From: Alphaproteobacteria bacterium
GTDB lineage: Bacteria > Pseudomonadota > Alphaproteobacteria > Ferrovibrionales > Ferrovibrionaceae
NCBI GenBank assembly: GCA_018336035.1
Contig: JAGXRD010000081.1
Span: 35,917-99,916, forward strand
Direction of reading: 5' to 3'
DNA length: 64,000 nucleotides
Made by a program: the position numbers and the translations under genes. This document shows positions 46,224 to 58,115 of the stretch, one piece after another. Position 1 is the stretch's first letter; each line of letters starts with the position of its first letter. The notes beneath the pieces are model-generated. The model did not search any database and was not told the DNA's origin. It saw only the letters and a list, made by a program, of their open reading frames with translations.

Positions 46224-46909
46224 TGGCACAGCCACCACGTAAAGCAGGCGCCAAGGTGCGCGTGAAGACCGCGCGCGGCCGCACGGTCGGCCAGGCGAAA
46301 TGGCTGCGGCGTCAGCTCAACGATCCTTATGTGGCCGCCGCCAAAGTGGATGGCTGGCGCAGCCGCGCCGCGTTCAAGCTGATCGAGTTGGATGACAAAT
46401 ACAAACTGCTCAAGCCGGGCATGCGCGTGGTCGATCTCGGTGCGGCGCCGGGCGGCTGGACGCAGGTGGCGGTAAAACGCGTGAAGGCCGGTGAAGGCGA
46501 GCAGGGCCGCGGCTTCGTGCTCGGCGTCGATATCAACCCGGTCGATCCCATCGTGGGGGCCACGCTGATGCAGCAGGATTTCCTCGAAGAAGGTGCCGAG
46601 CTGAAGATCATCGAGGCGCTCGGCGGCAAGGCCGATCTGGTGCTGTCCGATATGGCTGCGCCGGCCACCGGCCACCGCCAGACCGACCATATCCGCATCA
46701 TGTTGTTGTGCGAGCTGGCGCTGGATTTTGCGCTGCGCGTGCTGAATCCCGGTGGCGTCTTCCTGGCCAAGGTGCTGCGCGGCGGCACCGAGAACGAGCT
46801 GCTCAACACCATGAAACGCGACTTCAAGACCGTCCGGCATGTCAAACCGCCGGCCAGCCGCGCGGATTCGGCGGAGTCTTACGTGATCGCCACCGGCTTC
46901 CGCGGCTAA
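46223..46909 (+). CDS. rlmE: 23S rRNA (uridine-2'-O)-methyltransferase RlmE
   Basis: Methylates U2552 of 23S rRNA. The SAM site DLGAAPGGWTQ and the K-D-K-E-type catalytic tetrad are visible: K in SRAAFKLIELD, D in VLSDMAAP, K in GVFLAKVLRG, E in SAESYVIATGF. A positively charged N-terminal extension (about 30 residues) is typical. Start overlaps the ppx stop (TGATGG). Confidence 0.96.
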   Translation: MAQPPRKAGAKVRVKTARGRTVGQAKWLRRQLNDPYVAAAKVDGWRSRAAFKLIELDDKYKLLKPGMRVVDLGAAPGGWTQVAVKRVKAGEGEQGRGFVLGVDINPVDPIVGATLMQQDFLEEGAELKIIEALGGKADLVLSDMAAPATGHRQTDHIRIMLLCELALDFALRVLNPGGVFLAKVLRGGTENELLNTMKRDFKTVRHVKPPASRADSAESYVIATGFRG

Positions 46910-47010
46910 GCACCCGGAATCCCTGCTTTTCTTGAGGCTGGACCGGTCCGGGAAGACGGTTTATATCCTCCGCGGCAAGACACCACTCCCAGTCAGGAGC
47001 CGCCTTGCCA

Positions 47011-49214
<2,204 letters not shown>

Positions 49215-49220
49215 CGCACT

Positions 49221-50498
49221 ATGACCCCCGCGGCGCGGCTCGCCGCCAGCATCGAGATCATCGCCGAGATTTTACAGCGCGCCGCTGCCGCCGACCGTGT
49301 GGTCACCGAATGGCAGCGGCGCAGCCGTTTTGCCGGCGCCAAGGACCGGCGCGCGATCACCGACAGCGTCTATGCCGTGCTGCGCGAGCAGGGCATGCGG
49401 CGCTGGCGCGTGGAGAAAACCGGCGCCGAACTGACGCCACGCCTGCTGGTGTTTGCCGATGCGGCCACGCCGCTGCATGTCTGGCGCGATCTCTGCGGCA
49501 GCGGCACCTATGCGCCGCCAGCGCTGGACGAAACCGAGATCGCAGCACTTTCCAAACTGCCAAGCGATGAAGATGCGCCGCTCTGGGCGCGCGCCAACCT
49601 GCCGCCGGAAGTCGCCGTGATGGTGCAGGCCACCTTCGGGGCTGACACCGAGATGGAGCTGGCCGCAATGAACGGCCGCGCGCCGCTGGATCTGCGGGTG
49701 AATACCCTGCAGGGCAACCGCGAGATGGTGCTGGAACAGCTGCGGGCCGATGGTATCGCAGCCGCTTTCACGCCGATGTCGCCGCTGGGCATCCGCATCC
49801 CCGAGCGTGTGCGGCTGGATATGAATTCGCTGTATCGTGACGGGCTGATCGAACCGCAGGACGAGGCCGCGCAGCTTGCGGGTTTGCTGGTCGACGCCAG
49901 GCCTGACGAAACGGTGGTCGATCTCTGCGCCGGCGCCGGCGGCAAGACGCTTTTATTGGCGGCCGCCATGCGCAATCAGGGCGTGCTGCATGCCTGCGAC
50001 AACGATCCGCGCCGGCTCGCGCGCCTGTCGCCCCGACTGGAACGCGCGCATGCTCGCAACATCGTGATCCGTGACGCCGATGCGATGCCGGCACTGCTGG
50101 CCGAGTTGGAAGGCAAGGCGGATCGTGTGCTGCTGGATGTGCCCTGTTCGGGCAGCGGCACCTGGCGACGCAATCCGGAAGCGCGCTGGCGCTACGATCC
50201 GGCTTCGCTGGACGAGGTTCTGCGCCGGCAGCGCGGTCTGCTCAGCGAGGGCGCCAAGCTGGTTCGCCCAGGTGGGCGACTGGTCTATGCCACCTGTTCG
50301 ATCCTGCCGGCCGAGAATGGCGAGCAGGCCGACTGGTTCCTCGCGCATCACGCTGAGTTTACGGCGCTGCCACTGGCCGAGGCCTGGCCGGCGGGTGTAA
50401 CCGATCAGCGTATCCGGTCGGGCGACCGCCTGGTGCTGACGCCATACCGGCATGGCACCGATGGTTTCTTCGCCGCCGCCTTCGTGAGGCGGTCATGA
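49221..50498 (+). CDS. rsmB: 16S rRNA (cytosine-5-)-methyltransferase RsmB-like
   Basis: A 425-residue RsmB/NOP-family enzyme. It has an N-terminal helical NusB-like region (about 1-130), then SAM motif I VVDLCAGAGGKTLLLAAAM and motif IV VPCSGSGTWRRNPE with the releasing Cys. Motif VI YATCSILPAENGEQ holds the catalytic Cys. It modifies an rRNA cytosine (C967 in E. coli; assignment by family). It lies 6 bases after guaB. Confidence 0.9.
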   Translation: MTPAARLAASIEIIAEILQRAAAADRVVTEWQRRSRFAGAKDRRAITDSVYAVLREQGMRRWRVEKTGAELTPRLLVFADAATPLHVWRDLCGSGTYAPPALDETEIAALSKLPSDEDAPLWARANLPPEVAVMVQATFGADTEMELAAMNGRAPLDLRVNTLQGNREMVLEQLRADGIAAAFTPMSPLGIRIPERVRLDMNSLYRDGLIEPQDEAAQLAGLLVDARPDETVVDLCAGAGGKTLLLAAAMRNQGVLHACDNDPRRLARLSPRLERAHARNIVIRDADAMPALLAELEGKADRVLLDVPCSGSGTWRRNPEARWRYDPASLDEVLRRQRGLLSEGAKLVRPGGRLVYATCSILPAENGEQADWFLAHHAEFTALPLAEAWPAGVTDQRIRSGDRLVLTPYRHGTDGFFAAAFVRRS

Positions 50499-50525
50499 CC
50501 GGACGCCAACATGAGGAGCCTTTCC

Positions 50526-51002
50526 ATGTCGCGTCTCGTCCTTTCCATGATCGTCGCCCTGATGATGGCAGCGCCCGTCATGACGCCTGCCTGGGCCGCC
50601 GGCGGCTCCGATCCGGCGCCCGCGGCCAAACCGGCCGATCCGAATTTCACCGAGGGCAAGAAAGCCATCGACGCCAAGGACTGGGCGCGCGCCATTCCGC
50701 TCTTCCAGCAGGTGGTGGCCAAGGACGAGAAGAATGCCGATGCCTTCAACTGGCTCGGCTATGCCTGGCGCAATCAGGGCGACTACACCCAGTCCTTTGC
50801 TGCCTACGAGAAGGCGCTGACGATCGACCCGCGGCATCGCGGGGCGCACGAATATATCGGCGAGGCCTATCTCAAGGTGAACAACCTGCAAAAGGCGGAA
50901 GAGCATCTGAAACGGCTCGACAGCCTCTGCACCTTCGGCTGCGCGGAATATACCGAGCTGAAGGGCAAGATCGCCGCCTACAAGGCCGCCAAGCCGAGCT
51001 GA
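50526..51002 (+). CDS. exported TPR protein, copy 1
   Basis: A 158-residue TPR protein with a Sec signal (about 1-26, ends PAWAAG). TPR units follow ([76 protein letters not shown]). A C-terminal two-Cys motif (LCTFGCAEY) probably forms a disulphide or metal site. Start ATG 50526 chosen, since AGGAG lies 7 bases upstream. It is a tandem paralogue of the next gene. Function unknown. Confidence 0.85.
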   Translation: MSRLVLSMIVALMMAAPVMTPAWAAGGSDPAPAAKPADPNFTEGKKAIDAKDWARAIPLFQQVVAKDEKNADAFNWLGYAWRNQGDYTQSFAAYEKALTIDPRHRGAHEYIGEAYLKVNNLQKAEEHLKRLDSLCTFGCAEYTELKGKIAAYKAAKPS

Positions 51003-51098
51003 ATCCGGCCGGCCACGCCCGTCGCGGGGGTGGCCCGGCAGCGGCCGTCCGGCCTATAATGGCGGGTATCCACGGAGTCTTTTCCACGGAGTCCCGCC

Positions 51099-51614
51099 AT
51101 GGCTGACCTGCGTCATTCCACCCGCATTTTCACCGCTGTTTTCGCCCTGCTGGCTGCGCTGAGCGTTGCCACGCCGCAGGCCGCCATCTTCAATGAAGCC
51201 TGGGCCATGGGCAGCAGCGACCCTGCGGCCGGCGCGCCCAAGGCCGCCGATCCCAATTTCGCCGAGGGTAAGAAAGCCATCGACGCCAAGGACTGGCCCA
51301 AGGCCGTCGACTTGTTTGCCAAAGTGGTGGCGAAGGACGAGAAGAATGCCGATGCCTTCAACTGGCTCGGCTATGCGCTTCGTAACCAGGGTGACTATCC
51401 GAAAGCCTTCGCGGCTTACGAGAAGGCGCTGACCATCGATCCGCGCCACAAGGGCGCCCATGAATATATCGGCGAGGCCTATCTGAAGGTGAACGATCTG
51501 GCGAAGGCGGAGGAACACCTCAAGCGCCTCGACAGCATCTGCACCTTCGGCTGCGCCGAACTGACGGAACTGAAAACCAAGATCGCGGCCTACAAGGCCG
51601 CCAAGCCCAGCTAA
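51099..51614 (+). CDS. exported TPR protein, copy 2
   Basis: A 171-residue paralogue of the preceding gene; long stretches such as [29 protein letters not shown] and [12 protein letters not shown] are identical, as is the ICTFGCAE two-Cys motif. The signal peptide region is more diverged ([17 protein letters not shown]). The two genes arose by tandem duplication. The spacer between them (97 bases) contains a GC hairpin-like sequence (gtcgcgggggtggcccggcagc), without a T-run. Confidence 0.85.
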   Translation: MADLRHSTRIFTAVFALLAALSVATPQAAIFNEAWAMGSSDPAAGAPKAADPNFAEGKKAIDAKDWPKAVDLFAKVVAKDEKNADAFNWLGYALRNQGDYPKAFAAYEKALTIDPRHKGAHEYIGEAYLKVNDLAKAEEHLKRLDSICTFGCAELTELKTKIAAYKAAKPS

Positions 51615-51645
51615 TCTTACACGACACAGGAGTTCGGGAACGCCG

Positions 51646-53205
51646 ATGGCGGAGCGCATTCTTATTATCGATTTCGGATCGCAGGTGACCCAGCTGATCG
51701 CACGCCGCGTGCGCGAGGCCGGCGTCTATTGCGAGATCGTTCCGTTCCAGAAGGCGGACAGCGCGCTTGTCATCGACAGCGACCATGGCAAGCTGAAAGG
51801 CATCATCTTCTCCGGCGGTCCGGCTTCGACCACGGAAGAATTCTCGCCGCGCGCGCCGCAGAAAGCTTTCGATCTCGGCCTGCCGATCTTCGGCATCTGC
51901 TATGGCGAACAGACCATCTGCATGCAGCAGGGCGGCAGCGTGGAAACCGGTCATCACCGGGAATTCGGCCGCGCCTTCCTCGAGATCAAGGATGATTGCG
52001 GGCTGTTCGACGGCGTCTGGGCCAAGGGCGAGAAGCACCAGGTCTGGATGAGCCACGGCGACAAGATTACCAAGATCCCCGATGGCTTCCGCGTGGTCGG
52101 CATCAGCGACGGGTCGCCCTATGCCGCCATCGCCAACGATGCGCGCAAGATTTATGCCGTGCAGTTCCATCCCGAAGTGATGCATACGCTGGACGGCGCC
52201 AAGCTGCTGCACAATTTCGTGCGCAAGGTGGCGGGCTGCAGCGGCGAATGGACCATGAAGGGTTTCCGCGCCGAGGCGATTGCCAAGATCCGCGAACAGG
52301 TCGGCAAGGGCCGCGTGATCTGCGGTCTTTCCGGCGGTGTGGACTCTTCCGTGGCAGCCGTGCTGATCCATGAAGCCATCGGCGACCAGCTGACCTGCGT
52401 CTTTGTCGACCACGGCCTGCTGCGCAAGGGCGAGGGCGAAGAGGTCGTGCGGCTGTTCCGCGACCATTACAACATCCCGCTCATTCACAACGACGCCTCG
52501 GACCTCTTCCTCGGCAAGCTGGCCGGTGTCAGCGACCCGGAGACCAAGCGCAAGATCATCGGCGGGCTGTTCATCGATGTCTTCGAGGCCGAAGCGAAAA
52601 AGATCGGCGGCGCCGAATTCCTCGCCCAGGGCACGCTCTACCCCGACGTGATCGAAAGCATCAGCTTCTCCGGCGGCCCCAGCGTGACGATCAAGTCGCA
52701 CCATAATGTCGGCGGCTTGCCCGCGCGCATGAACATGAAGCTGGTCGAGCCGCTGCGCGAATTGTTCAAGGATGAAGTCCGCATGCTGGGCCGCGAACTC
52801 GGCCTGCCGGAAAGCCTGGTCGGCCGGCACCCGTTCCCGGGTCCGGGCCTGGCGATCCGCATTCCGGGCGACATCACCCGCGAAAAGCTCGCCCTGCTGC
52901 GCGAGGTGGATGCGGTCTATCTCGACGAGATCCGCCGCTCGGGGCTGTATGACCAGATCTGGCAGGCCTTCGCCGTGCTGCTGCCGGTGCGCACCGTCGG
53001 CGTGATGGGCGATGGCCGCACTTACGATCAGGCCTGCGCGCTGCGCGCCGTCACCTCGACCGACGGCATGACGGCGGATTACTTCCCGTTCCCGCATGAC
53101 TTCCTCGGCCGCGTCGCCACCCGCATCATCAACGAGGTGCGCGGCATCAACCGCGTGACCTACGACATCACCTCGAAGCCGCCGGGTACGATTGAGTGGG
53201 AGTGA
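51646..53205 (+). CDS. guaA: GMP synthase (glutamine-hydrolysing) GuaA
   Basis: Converts XMP to GMP with glutamine and ATP. The 519-residue protein has an N-terminal class I amidotransferase (nucleophile Cys in GICYGEQ, His in QFHPEV). Its ATP pyrophosphatase has the P-loop [13 protein letters not shown] (about 225), and the C-terminal dimerisation domain includes [16 protein letters not shown]. Full length and intact. With guaB upstream, this is a purine island. Confidence 0.97.
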   Translation: MAERILIIDFGSQVTQLIARRVREAGVYCEIVPFQKADSALVIDSDHGKLKGIIFSGGPASTTEEFSPRAPQKAFDLGLPIFGICYGEQTICMQQGGSVETGHHREFGRAFLEIKDDCGLFDGVWAKGEKHQVWMSHGDKITKIPDGFRVVGISDGSPYAAIANDARKIYAVQFHPEVMHTLDGAKLLHNFVRKVAGCSGEWTMKGFRAEAIAKIREQVGKGRVICGLSGGVDSSVAAVLIHEAIGDQLTCVFVDHGLLRKGEGEEVVRLFRDHYNIPLIHNDASDLFLGKLAGVSDPETKRKIIGGLFIDVFEAEAKKIGGAEFLAQGTLYPDVIESISFSGGPSVTIKSHHNVGGLPARMNMKLVEPLRELFKDEVRMLGRELGLPESLVGRHPFPGPGLAIRIPGDITREKLALLREVDAVYLDEIRRSGLYDQIWQAFAVLLPVRTVGVMGDGRTYDQACALRAVTSTDGMTADYFPFPHDFLGRVATRIINEVRGINRVTYDITSKPPGTIEWE

Positions 53206-53212
53206 GCCCGCT

Positions 53213-54106
53213 TTAGCGCTCAGGCTCCGCGAGCTGCGGCGCCTGTCCGAAGCATTCGATCAGCATCTCGGTGAGGGCGCGTATCTTGCGTGCTGGATGC
53301 TGGCCCGGCGGGCGGATGACGTAGATGCCGGCCGGGCGCGGCGGATATTTCGCCATCACCGGCACCAGTGCGCCCGAAGCCAGATGCTGCTGAATGAGAT
53401 CGTCCGGGAGATAGCCGATTCCGAGACCCGCGACGGCGGCGGCAATCAGCGCTGCGCCGTTATCGGCTTTGAAGCGGCCCTGCGGATGCACGGTCACGAT
53501 CTTGTCGCCGTTCATGAATTGCCAGGATTCGGTGCTCTGCATCAGCGCCTCATGGGCGGCAAGATCCTCCGGCGTCTCCGGTGCGCCATACGCAGCGATA
53601 TAGTCGGGGCTGGCGACCAGCCGGCCATGGATCGGCCCGATATATCTCGCGATCAGGTTCGAATCCTTCAGATGGCCGACCCGGATCGCGCAATCGTAAC
53701 CTTCTGCGATGAGATCGACGAAGCGGTCGCTGTAGTGGGTCTGAATCTGCAGTTTGGGATGTTGCCGCGCCATGTCAGCCAGCACGGCGGCGAAATGCGT
53801 CGGGCCGAAGGTCAGCGGTGCGGCGATCCGTAAGCGGCCCTGCAGCTCGCCGGCCGGCAGGATCGTCTCTCTGGCCTGGTCGATCTCGGCGCAGGCTCTG
53901 GCGGCATAATCGCGGAATGCGGTGCCGGCCTCGGTGAGCGCCGCGCCGCGCGTGGTGCGCGCCAGCAGCTGCACGCCAAGCTCGGCTTCCAGCCGGGCGA
54001 GCCGCCGACTGACCATCGACTTGGAAATGCCGAGCCGCAAGGCTGCGGGCGAGACGCCGCCGGCATCGGCAACCTCCACGAATGTCTGCAGTTCCTCGAT
54101 ATCCAA
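53213..54106 (-). CDS. LysR-family transcriptional regulator
   Basis: A 297-residue LysR regulator: N-terminal winged helix-turn-helix (about 3-62, GVSPAALRLGISKSMVSRRLARLEAELGVQLLARTTR) and a C-terminal periplasmic-binding-like effector domain (about 90-290). The start was set at TTG 54106 (LDIEELQTFVEV); no ATG or GTG is in place and a longer upstream frame is antisense to the next gene. It is divergent from the isochorismatase-like gene, its likely target. Confidence 0.88.
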   Translation of the reverse strand: MDIEELQTFVEVADAGGVSPAALRLGISKSMVSRRLARLEAELGVQLLARTTRGAALTEAGTAFRDYAARACAEIDQARETILPAGELQGRLRIAAPLTFGPTHFAAVLADMARQHPKLQIQTHYSDRFVDLIAEGYDCAIRVGHLKDSNLIARYIGPIHGRLVASPDYIAAYGAPETPEDLAAHEALMQSTESWQFMNGDKIVTVHPQGRFKADNGAALIAAAVAGLGIGYLPDDLIQQHLASGALVPVMAKYPPRPAGIYVIRPPGQHPARKIRALTEMLIECFGQAPQLAEPER

Positions 54107-54259
54107 TGCAGCGTTCCTTGTTCTGCGACACAGCTCGACACACAGCGACACTATCGCATCGTGCAAATGAGCGGCAAGACGGGCCTTCCAGCAGCAGCGC
54201 ATCGCGCAGCTCTGCCGGAAGCCGAACCCCCGTCGTTCACACTGCCGTAGAGGATTATC

Positions 54260-54907
54260 ATGACCTTTCGTAATGGCCTTACATCGCTCCTCCGCCCGGA
54301 AGATTCGGTTCTCGTCCTGATCGACCACCAGCCCTTCCAGCTGACCAACCTGAACAGCCATGACCCCCACATGGCGGTGAACAATGCGGCGGGGCTGGCG
54401 AAGGCCGCCAAGGCATTCAATATTCCCACCATTCTGACGAGCGTCCTCGGCGAACGGGGCGGTTTCATCTTTCCGCAAATTACCGATGTGTTCCCGGGCC
54501 AGGAGGTGATCGACCGCACGTTCATCAACACCTGGGAAGATCCTAAGGTGGTGGAGGCAGTGAAAGCCACCGGTCGCAAACAGCTGGTTATTGCCGGCCT
54601 GTGGACCGAGGTCTGCGTTGCCATGCCGGCGATCCAGGCGGCTGGCGAAGGTTGGGATGTCACGGTGATCACCGATGCCTCGGGCGGCATTTCGGTCGAG
54701 GCGCACGAGGTTGCCATCCAGCGCATGATCGCCGCCGGTGTGAACATGATGACCTGGATGGCGGCGATGGCGGAATGGCAGCGCGACTGGGCCCGGCTGG
54801 AGACAGCGGCCAAGGTGACCGAGATCCTCATCCAGCACGCCGCTGGCAGCGGCATCGCCTATCTGTGGGAGCAGCAGCTGCTCAACACGCCGGTGCCGAA
54901 GAACTAG
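54260..54907 (+). CDS. isochorismatase-family hydrolase (YcaC-like)
   Basis: A 215-residue cysteine hydrolase. The catalytic residues D22 (LVLIDHQP) and C119 (GLWTEVCV) are present. The family is related to YcaC, with a two-helix insert region (about 140-180). Substrate unknown. Divergent from a LysR regulator across 153 bases. A stem-loop (54914-54951) follows. Confidence 0.88.
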   Translation: MTFRNGLTSLLRPEDSVLVLIDHQPFQLTNLNSHDPHMAVNNAAGLAKAAKAFNIPTILTSVLGERGGFIFPQITDVFPGQEVIDRTFINTWEDPKVVEAVKATGRKQLVIAGLWTEVCVAMPAIQAAGEGWDVTVITDASGGISVEAHEVAIQRMIAAGVNMMTWMAAMAEWQRDWARLETAAKVTEILIQHAAGSGIAYLWEQQLLNTPVPKN

Positions 54908-54913
54908 CCTCAA

Positions 54914-54951
54914 CCGGATGACGGGGGGCGCCTTAAGCCTCCGTCATCCGG
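54914..54951 (+). terminator. stem-loop after the isochorismatase-like gene
   Basis: Perfect 11-bp stem ccggatgacgg / ccgtcatccgg with a 16-base loop; followed by catttacac, a poor T-run. Weak terminator or a rho-dependent 3' end. Confidence 0.45.
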
Positions 54952-55069
54952 CATTTACACGGGCTTTTGGCGTAGATTGCTTGATAAACGCCGGTGCTGA
55001 CGGTACTTTCCGGCCGCTTTTTGGCCGGCCGCATTTGGTCCGTCCCAGACTTCAGTCAGCACGGACCCC

Positions 55070-56698
55070 ATGATTCGCCTCGATAACGTCAGCAAGCAGC
55101 ACGGCCACCAGATTCTGTTCATCGATGCGTCGATGGGTCTTCAGAAAGGCGAAAAAGCAGGCCTGGTCGGGCCGAACGGTGCCGGCAAATCCACCTTGTT
55201 CCGCATGATCGTCGGCGAGGAAAAGCCAGATGATGGCCAGGTGGCGATCGATACCGGCATGACCATCGGCTATTTCAACCAGGATGTCGGCGAGATGTCG
55301 GGCCAGAGCGCGGTCGCCGCCGTGATGGATGGCGTCGGGCCGGTCAGCGCGCTCGCCGCCGAGATGGCGCAGCTCGAAGCCGCCATGGTCGATCCGGATC
55401 GCGCCGACGAGATGGAAGCCATTATCGAGCGCTATGGTGAGGTGCAGGGCCGTTTCCAGGAGCTGGACGGCTATGCGCTGGAAGCCAAGGCGCGCGAGGT
55501 GCTCGCCGGCCTGAGCTTCAGCCAGGAACGCATGGACGGCGACGTGGGGCTGCTGTCGGGCGGCTGGAAGATGCGCGTGGCGCTGGCGCGCATTCTGCTG
55601 ATGCGGCCCGATGGCATGCTGCTCGACGAGCCGAGCAACCATCTCGATCTCGAAAGCCTGATCTGGCTCGAAGCCTTCCTCAAGAATTACGACGGCGCGC
55701 TGCTGATGACCTCGCATGACCGCGAGTTCATGAATCGCATCGTCGGCAAGATCATCGAGATCGACGGCGGCACGCTCACCACCTACTCGGGCAATTACGA
55801 TTTCTACGACCAGCAGCGCGCGCTGAACGAGAAGCATCGCCAGGCGCAGTTCGAGCGCCAGCAGGCTATGCTGGCCAAGGAGATCAAGTTCATCGAACGC
55901 TTCAAGGCGCGCGCTTCGCATGCTGCGCAGGTGCAGAGCCGGGTGAAGAAGCTCGACAAGATCGAGCGCGTCGAGCCGCCGCGGCGGCGCCAGGCGGTGC
56001 AGTTCGAATTCCGCACGCCGCCGCGCTCGGGCGAAGACGTGGCGAATTTCCGCGACGTACACAAGAGCTATGGCAGCCTGTCGATCTATACGGGGCTGGA
56101 TTTCCAGGTGCGGCGCAAGGAGCGCTGGTGCATCCTGGGCGCCAATGGCGCGGGCAAATCCACGCTGCTGAAACTGATCGCCGGCGACACCAAGCCGGAT
56201 CAGGGCAGCGTCTCGCTGGGCAGCAGCGTGAAGATGGGCTATTTCGCCCAGCATTCGATGGACCTGCTGGACGGCGACGACACGATTTTCGAAACGCTCG
56301 ACAAGGCCTTCCCGCAGGCCGGACAGCCGGCGTTGCGCACGCTGGCCGGCTGCTTCGGCTTCTCCGGCGACGATATCGAGAAGACCTGCCGCGTGCTCTC
56401 GGGCGGCGAGAAGGCGCGTCTGGTGATGGCGATGATGCTGTTCGACCCGCCGAACTTCCTGGTGCTCGACGAACCGACCAACCATCTCGACATGGCGACG
56501 AAAGAGATGCTGGTGACGGCGCTGGCGGATTTCGAGGGCACCATGCTGTTCGTGTCGCATGACCGCCATTTCCTCGCCGCGCTATCGAACCGCGTGCTGG
56601 AACTGACGCCAGATGGCGTGCATCAGTTCACCGGCGGCTACACCGAATATGTCGCCCGCACCGGCCAGGAAGCACCGGGGCTGCATCCGGGCGGGTGA
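55070..56698 (+). CDS. ABC-F type ATPase
   Basis: A 542-residue soluble ABC protein with two nucleotide-binding domains and no membrane part. Walker A: GPNGAGKST (about 36) and GANGAGKST (about 356). Signatures LSGGWKMRVALARILL and LSGGEKARLVMAMMLF. Walker B LLDEPSNHLD and LVLDEPTNHLD. ABC-F proteins act on the ribosome; the interdomain linker (about 240-320) includes KFIERFKARASHAAQVQSRVKKLDKIERVEPP. Length and absence of a C-terminal coiled coil place it near the YbiT-like group; Uup-type is less likely. Confidence 0.92.
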   Translation: MIRLDNVSKQHGHQILFIDASMGLQKGEKAGLVGPNGAGKSTLFRMIVGEEKPDDGQVAIDTGMTIGYFNQDVGEMSGQSAVAAVMDGVGPVSALAAEMAQLEAAMVDPDRADEMEAIIERYGEVQGRFQELDGYALEAKAREVLAGLSFSQERMDGDVGLLSGGWKMRVALARILLMRPDGMLLDEPSNHLDLESLIWLEAFLKNYDGALLMTSHDREFMNRIVGKIIEIDGGTLTTYSGNYDFYDQQRALNEKHRQAQFERQQAMLAKEIKFIERFKARASHAAQVQSRVKKLDKIERVEPPRRRQAVQFEFRTPPRSGEDVANFRDVHKSYGSLSIYTGLDFQVRRKERWCILGANGAGKSTLLKLIAGDTKPDQGSVSLGSSVKMGYFAQHSMDLLDGDDTIFETLDKAFPQAGQPALRTLAGCFGFSGDDIEKTCRVLSGGEKARLVMAMMLFDPPNFLVLDEPTNHLDMATKEMLVTALADFEGTMLFVSHDRHFLAALSNRVLELTPDGVHQFTGGYTEYVARTGQEAPGLHPGG

Positions 56699-56706
56699 TG
56701 GCGGCA

Positions 56707-57108
56707 TCAACCGGCTTTGGCCGGCACCCTTGCCACCACCTTGAGTTCGAAATCGAAGCCGGCGAGCCAGGTCACGCCCACCGCCGTCCAGGTCGGCCAG
56801 GGTGCTTCGCCGATTTCCTGCGCGCGCACCGCCATCACGGTCTCGAACTGCTGTTCCGGATCGGTGTGGAAGCTGATCACGTCGATCACGTCGTCGAAAC
56901 TGGCGCCGGCCGCCTTCAGCACGGCGTTGAGATTGTCGAAGGCGAGTTTCACCTGCTTGGCGAAATCCGGTTCGGGCGTGCCGTCGGCGCGGCTGCCGAC
57001 CTGGCCCGAGATGAACAGCAGGTCGCCCGCGCGGATCGCCGGCGAATACTGATGCGCGTCATACAGCGCATGGCGGTTGGCGGGGAAGACGGCGTCGCGT
57101 TTGGTCAT
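56707..57108 (-). CDS. RidA-family protein (Rid)
   Basis: A 133-residue protein of the RidA/YjgF family that deaminates reactive enamine or imine intermediates. Substrate-pocket residues appear in SPAIRAGDLLFISGQVG, and the C-terminal WTAVGVTWLAGFDFELKVVARVP. The key Arg of canonical RidA is not obvious, so it may be a Rid sub-family with other specificity. Start ATG 57108 has AGGAG 6 bases upstream. Divergent from a LysR gene. Confidence 0.85.
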   Translation of the reverse strand: MTKRDAVFPANRHALYDAHQYSPAIRAGDLLFISGQVGSRADGTPEPDFAKQVKLAFDNLNAVLKAAGASFDDVIDVISFHTDPEQQFETVMAVRAQEIGEAPWPTWTAVGVTWLAGFDFELKVVARVPAKAG

Positions 57109-57206
57109 GTCAGGCTCCTGTTGTGAGGACAGGCCTGAAGATAGCGACTGGGCATTCCGACGATTAGACGTTGAAATTCGCATGGGGTGATGCAAAATCA
57201 CCAGCA

Positions 57207-58112
57207 ATGTCCCGACCGTCTATCAATGACCTGGCCGCCTTCGTCGCGGTCGCCACCCATCGCAGCTTCCGGCGTGCCGCCGATGAGCTGGGCACGGCGC
57301 CGTCCACGCTTAGCCATGCCATGCGCGCGCTCGAAGAGCGCCTGGGCCTGCGGCTGCTGAACCGCACCACGCGCAGCGTGTCGCCCACCGAGGCCGGCTT
57401 CCGGCTGCTGGAAAGCCTGCAGCCGGCGCTGGCCGCACTGGATGGCGCGCTCGACAGCGTCGCCGGCTTTCAGGGCCGCGGCAAAATCGCCGGCACGGTG
57501 CGGATCAATGCGCCGCCGCTGGGTGTGGCGCTGCTGCTGCGCGAGGTGCTGCCGCGCATGGCCGAACGCTTTCCCGATGTCACGGTGGATCTGGTGGCAG
57601 AAGGCCGGCTGGTCGATATCGTCGCCGGCGGTTTCGATGCCGGGCTGCGGCTGGACGACACCGTTCCGCGCGACATGATCGCCGTGCGCTTCGGCAAACC
57701 GGTGGGGTTCGTCTGCGTCGCCGCGCCGGACTATCTCAAACGCGCCGGCACACCGAAAACGCCCGACGAGCTGATGCGGTATCGCTGCATCCGTCATCGC
57801 CTGCCGGGCGGCAAGCTGTATCGCTGGGAGTTCGAGCGCGGCCAGCAGGCGCTGGTGCTCGATCCGCCCGGCGCGGTCATTCTCGATGACGACCGGCTGA
57901 TGGCGGAAGCTGCCGTGCAGGGGCTCGGCATCGCCTATGTCGCGGATGCCGCCGCGACCGCTGCGCTCAAAACCAAGCAGCTGCGCCAGGTGCTGTCCGG
58001 CTGGATGCCGGCACCCGAGACACTGGCGATTTACTATCCCGGCCACCGCGCCGTGCCGCCGGCTTTGCGCGCCTTCCTCGATGTGGTGAAGGAGAGCGGC
58101 CGGGTGCGGTAG
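57207..58112 (+). CDS. LysR-family transcriptional regulator
   Basis: A 301-residue LysR protein with the N-terminal helix-turn-helix (INDLAAFVAVATHRSFRRAADELGTAPSTLSHAMRALEERLG, about 6-48) and an effector domain. The sequence resembles regulators of the group that act in cis on neighbouring enzymes. Divergent from the RidA-like gene across about 98 bases. Start at ATG 57207 (MSRPSINDL). Confidence 0.9.
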   Translation: MSRPSINDLAAFVAVATHRSFRRAADELGTAPSTLSHAMRALEERLGLRLLNRTTRSVSPTEAGFRLLESLQPALAALDGALDSVAGFQGRGKIAGTVRINAPPLGVALLLREVLPRMAERFPDVTVDLVAEGRLVDIVAGGFDAGLRLDDTVPRDMIAVRFGKPVGFVCVAAPDYLKRAGTPKTPDELMRYRCIRHRLPGGKLYRWEFERGQQALVLDPPGAVILDDDRLMAEAAVQGLGIAYVADAAATAALKTKQLRQVLSGWMPAPETLAIYYPGHRAVPPALRAFLDVVKESGRVR

Positions 58113-58115
58113 GTT

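Noticed and set aside
53213..54913. A minus-strand frame of 566 codons covering LysR and the opposite strand of the isochorismatase-like gene
   Set aside because: Only the last 297 codons have LysR conservation; the upstream part is antisense to a well-supported hydrolase gene, so the start was set at TTG 54106.
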